Made by a program: the position numbers and the translations under genes. A stretch of DNA of 39,365 bases, taken from positions 1 to 39,365 of the forward strand of contig NZ_JAPSLK010000072.1 in the NCBI RefSeq assembly GCF_031180885.1. Direction: 5' to 3'. Shown here one piece after another: positions 36,448 through 39,365 of the stretch (its first letter is position 1; every line of letters begins with the position of its first letter). Source of the DNA: Saccharothrix sp. (lineage in GTDB: Bacteria > Actinomycetota > Actinomycetes > Mycobacteriales > Pseudonocardiaceae). Below the pieces are notes generated by a model. The model was not told the origin of the DNA. It made no database searches and saw only the letters and a list, made by a program, of their open reading frames with translations.

Positions 36448-39365
36448 ATGCACCCCGTGGCACGCCTTGGTTCCGGAATCCCCTTGGTGGCGCGTAGCCG
36501 GGAGATGACCAGGCTGCGCGCCGCCCTCGACGAAGCCGCCCGCGGCCAGGCCGGCGCGATCCTGCTGGCCGGTGACGCGGGCGTCGGCAAGACGCGGCTG
36601 GTCGACGAACTGGCCGCCTCCGCCGGTGACGTGCTCGTGCTCACCGGCAGATGTCTGGACGTCGGCGAGACCGGCCTCCCGTACCTGCCCTTCACCGAAG
36701 CGCTGGGGCAGGTGCGGGAGGCCGGTCTGCTCGACATCTCCGCACGTCCCGCGCTCGGCCGCCTGCTGCCCGAGCTGGCCCTGCCGGTGTCCACGCCCGG
36801 CGAGAACGGCCTGTCCGGGCTGCCGTCGCACCTGGTGGGCCGCCGCCCGGAGCAGGACGTCGGCCAGCTCCAGCTGTTCGACGCGGTCCACGGCCTGCTC
36901 GGCGACCTGTCCGACGACCGGCCGGTGCTGCTCATCCTCGAAGACCTGCACTGGGCCGACGCCTCGACCCGGTACCTGCTGTCCTTCCTGCTCTCGCGGC
37001 TGCGGTCGCAGCGGCTGCTGGTCGTGGGCACCTACCGCTCCGACGACCTGCACCGCAGCCACCCGCTGCGCCCCCTGCTCAACGAGCTGGTCCGGCTGCC
37101 CGCCGTGCAGCGCCTCGACCTCACCCCGCTCAGCGCGATCGACGCGCGGTCCTTCGTCGCGGCCCTGGCCGACGACCTGCCGGACGACGTGGTGCTGGAG
37201 GTCGCCGAGCGCTCCGACGGCAACCCGTTCTTCGCCGAGGAGCTGATCGCGGTCGCCACGTGCGGCTCGGGCAGCATCCCGTGGACGCTGGCCGAGGTGC
37301 TGCTGGCCCGCATCGAGCGCCTCGCCCCGGACACCCAGCACGTGGTCCGCGTCGCCTCGGTCGGCGGCCGGTCCGTGCGGCACGACGCGCTGCGCGAGGT
37401 CGCCGGCATCGACGACCGGGCCCTCGACGAGGCGCTGCGCGAGGCCGTCCAGCACCACGTGCTGATCGTCAACCGGGACGAGGTCTACACGTTCCGGCAC
37501 GCGCTGCTGCGCGAGGCCGTCTACGGTGACCTGCTGCCCGGCGAACGGGTGCGCCTGCACTCCGCGTACGCCGCCCGGTTCGCCGCGTCGTCGGACCGGG
37601 GCGCCGCCGCCGCGCTGGCCCACCACGCCCTGGAGAGCCACGACCTGCCCCGCGCCCTGCGCGCCTCGGTGGACGCCGCGCAGGAGGCCAAGCGCGCCGG
37701 CGCGCCCGCGGAGGCGCTGCGGCACCTGGAGCAGGCGTTGAAGCTGTGGCAGGCGGTGCCCGAGGCGCAGCGGCCCGAGGGCGTGACCGAGATGGGCCTG
37801 CTGCGGCGCGCGTCCTGGGTGGCCGGGACCGCCGGGCAGCCCGAGCGGGCGATCGCGTTCGCGCGCAGCGGCACGAAGCTGGTCGACGGCTACTCGCCGG
37901 AGGAAGCGGCCGAGATGTGGCGGCGGCTGGCCCAGTCGTTGCAGGTCGTCGACGGCACGGAAGAGGAGAAGTTCGCCGCGATCGAACAGGCGTGGCGGCT
38001 GGTCCGCGACCGGCCCGCGAGCACGTCCCGCGCGTGGGTGCTCGCGGTGCTGGCGGCGTGCTGGCGGCACGAGCGGAAGTACGCGGAGGCGCGTGAGCTG
38101 GCCGAGGAGGCCGTGCGCGACGGGCGCGCGTCGGGCACCGAGTCCGCCGTGGCCGACGCCCTGGCCACGCTCGGCCTGCTCGACGAGGCCGCGGCGGACC
38201 TGACGTCGGCACGCCGCCACCTCGAAGAAGCCATCGCGTGCGCGATGGAGGTCGACGCGTACAGCACCGAGCTGCGCGCGCGGTACTTCCTGGGCCTGCA
38301 CTTCTACGACCAGGGCGCGCTGACCGAGGCCGCGCGGGTGTTCGACGAGGGCATGGAGCGCGCCAAGGCGACCGGCCTGGCGTGGAGCGCGTACGGCCTG
38401 GAACTGCGCATCCTCCAGGTGCTGACCCGCTACCAGGTGGGCCGGTGGGAGGACGCCGCGGTCGCCGCCGAACCGCCCGGCCTGCGGGTGTCCAGCACGG
38501 TCTCGGCGCGGCTGGCGGCGGCCGGCACGCACATCGCGGTGAGTCGCGGGGAGTTCGAGCAGGCCGAACGCCTGATCGGCGAACTGCGCGCGGACTGGCA
38601 CCGCGACCTCCAGATCGCCCTGATCACCGGTGGTACCGGGGCGGAGCTGGCGCTGTGGCGCGGCCAGCCGGAACTGGCCGTCGAACGGGCGCGCGACGCG
38701 ATCGAGTGGACCCGGCGTGAGGGCGGCGAGTGGATCCTGGCCGGCATCCGCCTGGCCGCGCACGGCATCGCCGGCTACGCCGAACTGGCCCAACGCGCCC
38801 GGCGCCGGCGTGACGCGGCGGGTGAGGAGGCGGCGGTCAAGGCCGGTGTGGAGCTGGCCGAGTACGCCCGGACCACCGCCGAGATGGGGTTGCCGCGGAC
38901 GGGGACGCTGGGTCCGGAGGGGCTGGCGTGGCTGGCCCGGGTGGTCGCCGAGGAGAGCCGGCTGACCGGTGCCGGGGACTGCACGCTGTGGCGGCGGGCG
39001 GTGGACGCGTTCGGGTACGGGTCGGTGTACGAGCAGTCGGTGTGCCGGTGGCGGTTGGCGGAGGCGTTGCTGGCGTCGGACCAGCGGGACTTGGCGGTGG
39101 CCGAGTTGCGGTTGGCCGACGAGGTGGCGTCGTCTTTGGGGGCCGTGCCGTTGAGGGAAGCGGTGGGGTTGGTCGCGCGGCGGGCGCGGGTGGCTCTGCA
39201 TGCCGAGGTGGCGCGTTCGCAGGTCGATCCGTTCACGCCGCGGGAGCGGTCGGTGCTGGGGTTGGTGGCGTTGGGGCGGACGAACCGGGAGGTCGGGGAG
39301 GAGCTGTTCATCTCGGAGAAGACGGTCAGCGTGCACTTGACCCGGATCATGGCGAAGCTGGGGGC
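36448..39365 (+). CDS. LAL-type LuxR family regulator (AAA ATPase plus LuxR HTH), 3'-truncated by window end
   Basis: Large ATP-binding LuxR regulator; 972 codons are visible and the frame is open at the window edge. The N-terminal AAA/STAND ATPase has Walker A GDAGVGKTR (42-50) and Walker B VLLILEDLHWAD (160-171), followed by GTYRSDDLHRSHPLRPLL. A helical TPR-like region spans about 400-900 (for example LPRALRASVDAAQEAKRAG, ELRARYFLGLHFYDQG). The LuxR/GerE HTH begins at about 929 (FTPRERSVLGLVALGRTNRE, then VGEELFISEKTVSVHL), with its last residues cut off. ATG 36448 has GAGGTG at 36435-36440. It is coupled to the 62-aa gene. The nearby chitinase is a conceivable but unproven target. Confidence 0.92.
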   Translation, partial: MHPVARLGSGIPLVARSREMTRLRAALDEAARGQAGAILLAGDAGVGKTRLVDELAASAGDVLVLTGRCLDVGETGLPYLPFTEALGQVREAGLLDISARPALGRLLPELALPVSTPGENGLSGLPSHLVGRRPEQDVGQLQLFDAVHGLLGDLSDDRPVLLILEDLHWADASTRYLLSFLLSRLRSQRLLVVGTYRSDDLHRSHPLRPLLNELVRLPAVQRLDLTPLSAIDARSFVAALADDLPDDVVLEVAERSDGNPFFAEELIAVATCGSGSIPWTLAEVLLARIERLAPDTQHVVRVASVGGRSVRHDALREVAGIDDRALDEALREAVQHHVLIVNRDEVYTFRHALLREAVYGDLLPGERVRLHSAYAARFAASSDRGAAAALAHHALESHDLPRALRASVDAAQEAKRAGAPAEALRHLEQALKLWQAVPEAQRPEGVTEMGLLRRASWVAGTAGQPERAIAFARSGTKLVDGYSPEEAAEMWRRLAQSLQVVDGTEEEKFAAIEQAWRLVRDRPASTSRAWVLAVLAACWRHERKYAEARELAEEAVRDGRASGTESAVADALATLGLLDEAAADLTSARRHLEEAIACAMEVDAYSTELRARYFLGLHFYDQGALTEAARVFDEGMERAKATGLAWSAYGLELRILQVLTRYQVGRWEDAAVAAEPPGLRVSSTVSARLAAAGTHIAVSRGEFEQAERLIGELRADWHRDLQIALITGGTGAELALWRGQPELAVERARDAIEWTRREGGEWILAGIRLAAHGIAGYAELAQRARRRRDAAGEEAAVKAGVELAEYARTTAEMGLPRTGTLGPEGLAWLARVVAEESRLTGAGDCTLWRRAVDAFGYGSVYEQSVCRWRLAEALLASDQRDLAVAELRLADEVASSLGAVPLREAVGLVARRARVALHAEVARSQVDPFTPRERSVLGLVALGRTNREVGEELFISEKTVSVHLTRIMAKLG

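Noticed and set aside
36286..39336. About 1,000-codon open frame opposite the LAL regulator
   Set aside because: Low-complexity His/Arg/Val/Leu composition, no ribosome-binding site, and the opposite strand encodes a complete ATPase plus LuxR domain.

Overview
The window is very GC-rich (roughly 72% by eye), with strong G/C preference at third codon positions, many GTG starts, and families typical of Actinomycetota: SARP/AfsR and LAL regulators, an HTH plus DUF397 pair, an XPB/Ssl2-like helicase-associated protein, and DasR-type chitinase operators. The gene content and the order gltBD ... pyk-tesB suggest Pseudonocardiales (Saccharothrix, Lentzea, Actinosynnema or relatives). This is inferred from gene content; there is no rRNA in the window.

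Layout, left to right. Positions 1-422 are a C-rich non-coding stretch that opens with an 18-bp tandem repeat. Core metabolism follows: a DctA-type dicarboxylate symporter (423-1805), glutamate synthase gltB-gltD (2332-8368, overlapping genes), then an unusual protein joining a trypsin-like domain to an endonuclease I-like domain (8481-10085). A perfect 12+12-bp palindrome separates it from a leftward XPB/Ssl2-N-like protein. Next come a DUF2461 protein, a VanZ-like membrane protein, and the pyk-tesB pair (13607-15966). A decayed Uma2 nuclease fragment lies beyond tesB. A leftward group II PLP decarboxylase with its Lrp/AsnC regulator is divergent from a LysE exporter (16151-18747).

The second half is more accessory. 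A secreted GH30 glycosidase with a ricin-type lectin domain is paired with a LacI regulator (18847-21822). Gnd (6-phosphogluconate dehydrogenase) and a rhomboid-like membrane protein follow. A small Pro/Arg-repeat ORF containing a TTA codon precedes a SulP-STAS-carbonic anhydrase fusion (24456-26675). About 900 bp of non-coding DNA then carries degenerate repeats and five consecutive perfect hairpins enclosed by a 21-nt inverted repeat. Beyond it lie a divergent pair (small Cys-motif protein against Scr1-like HTH plus DUF397), a DedA protein, an AfsR/SARP-NB-ARC-TPR regulator, a secreted multidomain GH18 chitinase with a textbook operator/promoter, and a 62-aa protein coupled to a LAL-type LuxR regulator that runs off the right edge.

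How the genes fit together: gltBD, pyk, tesB and gnd are housekeeping carbon and nitrogen metabolism. GH30/LacI and the chitinase are inducible polysaccharide-degrading secretion units. The decarboxylase/AsnC/LysE block looks like an amino-acid or amine handling module. The SulP-CA fusion couples anion (probably bicarbonate) uptake to CO2/HCO3- interconversion.

The most unusual items are the protease-nuclease fusion that has lost key residues in both domains, the TTA-containing repeat peptide ahead of the SulP-CA gene, and the five-hairpin array. No tRNA, rRNA, CRISPR array, transposase or prophage gene was recognised.
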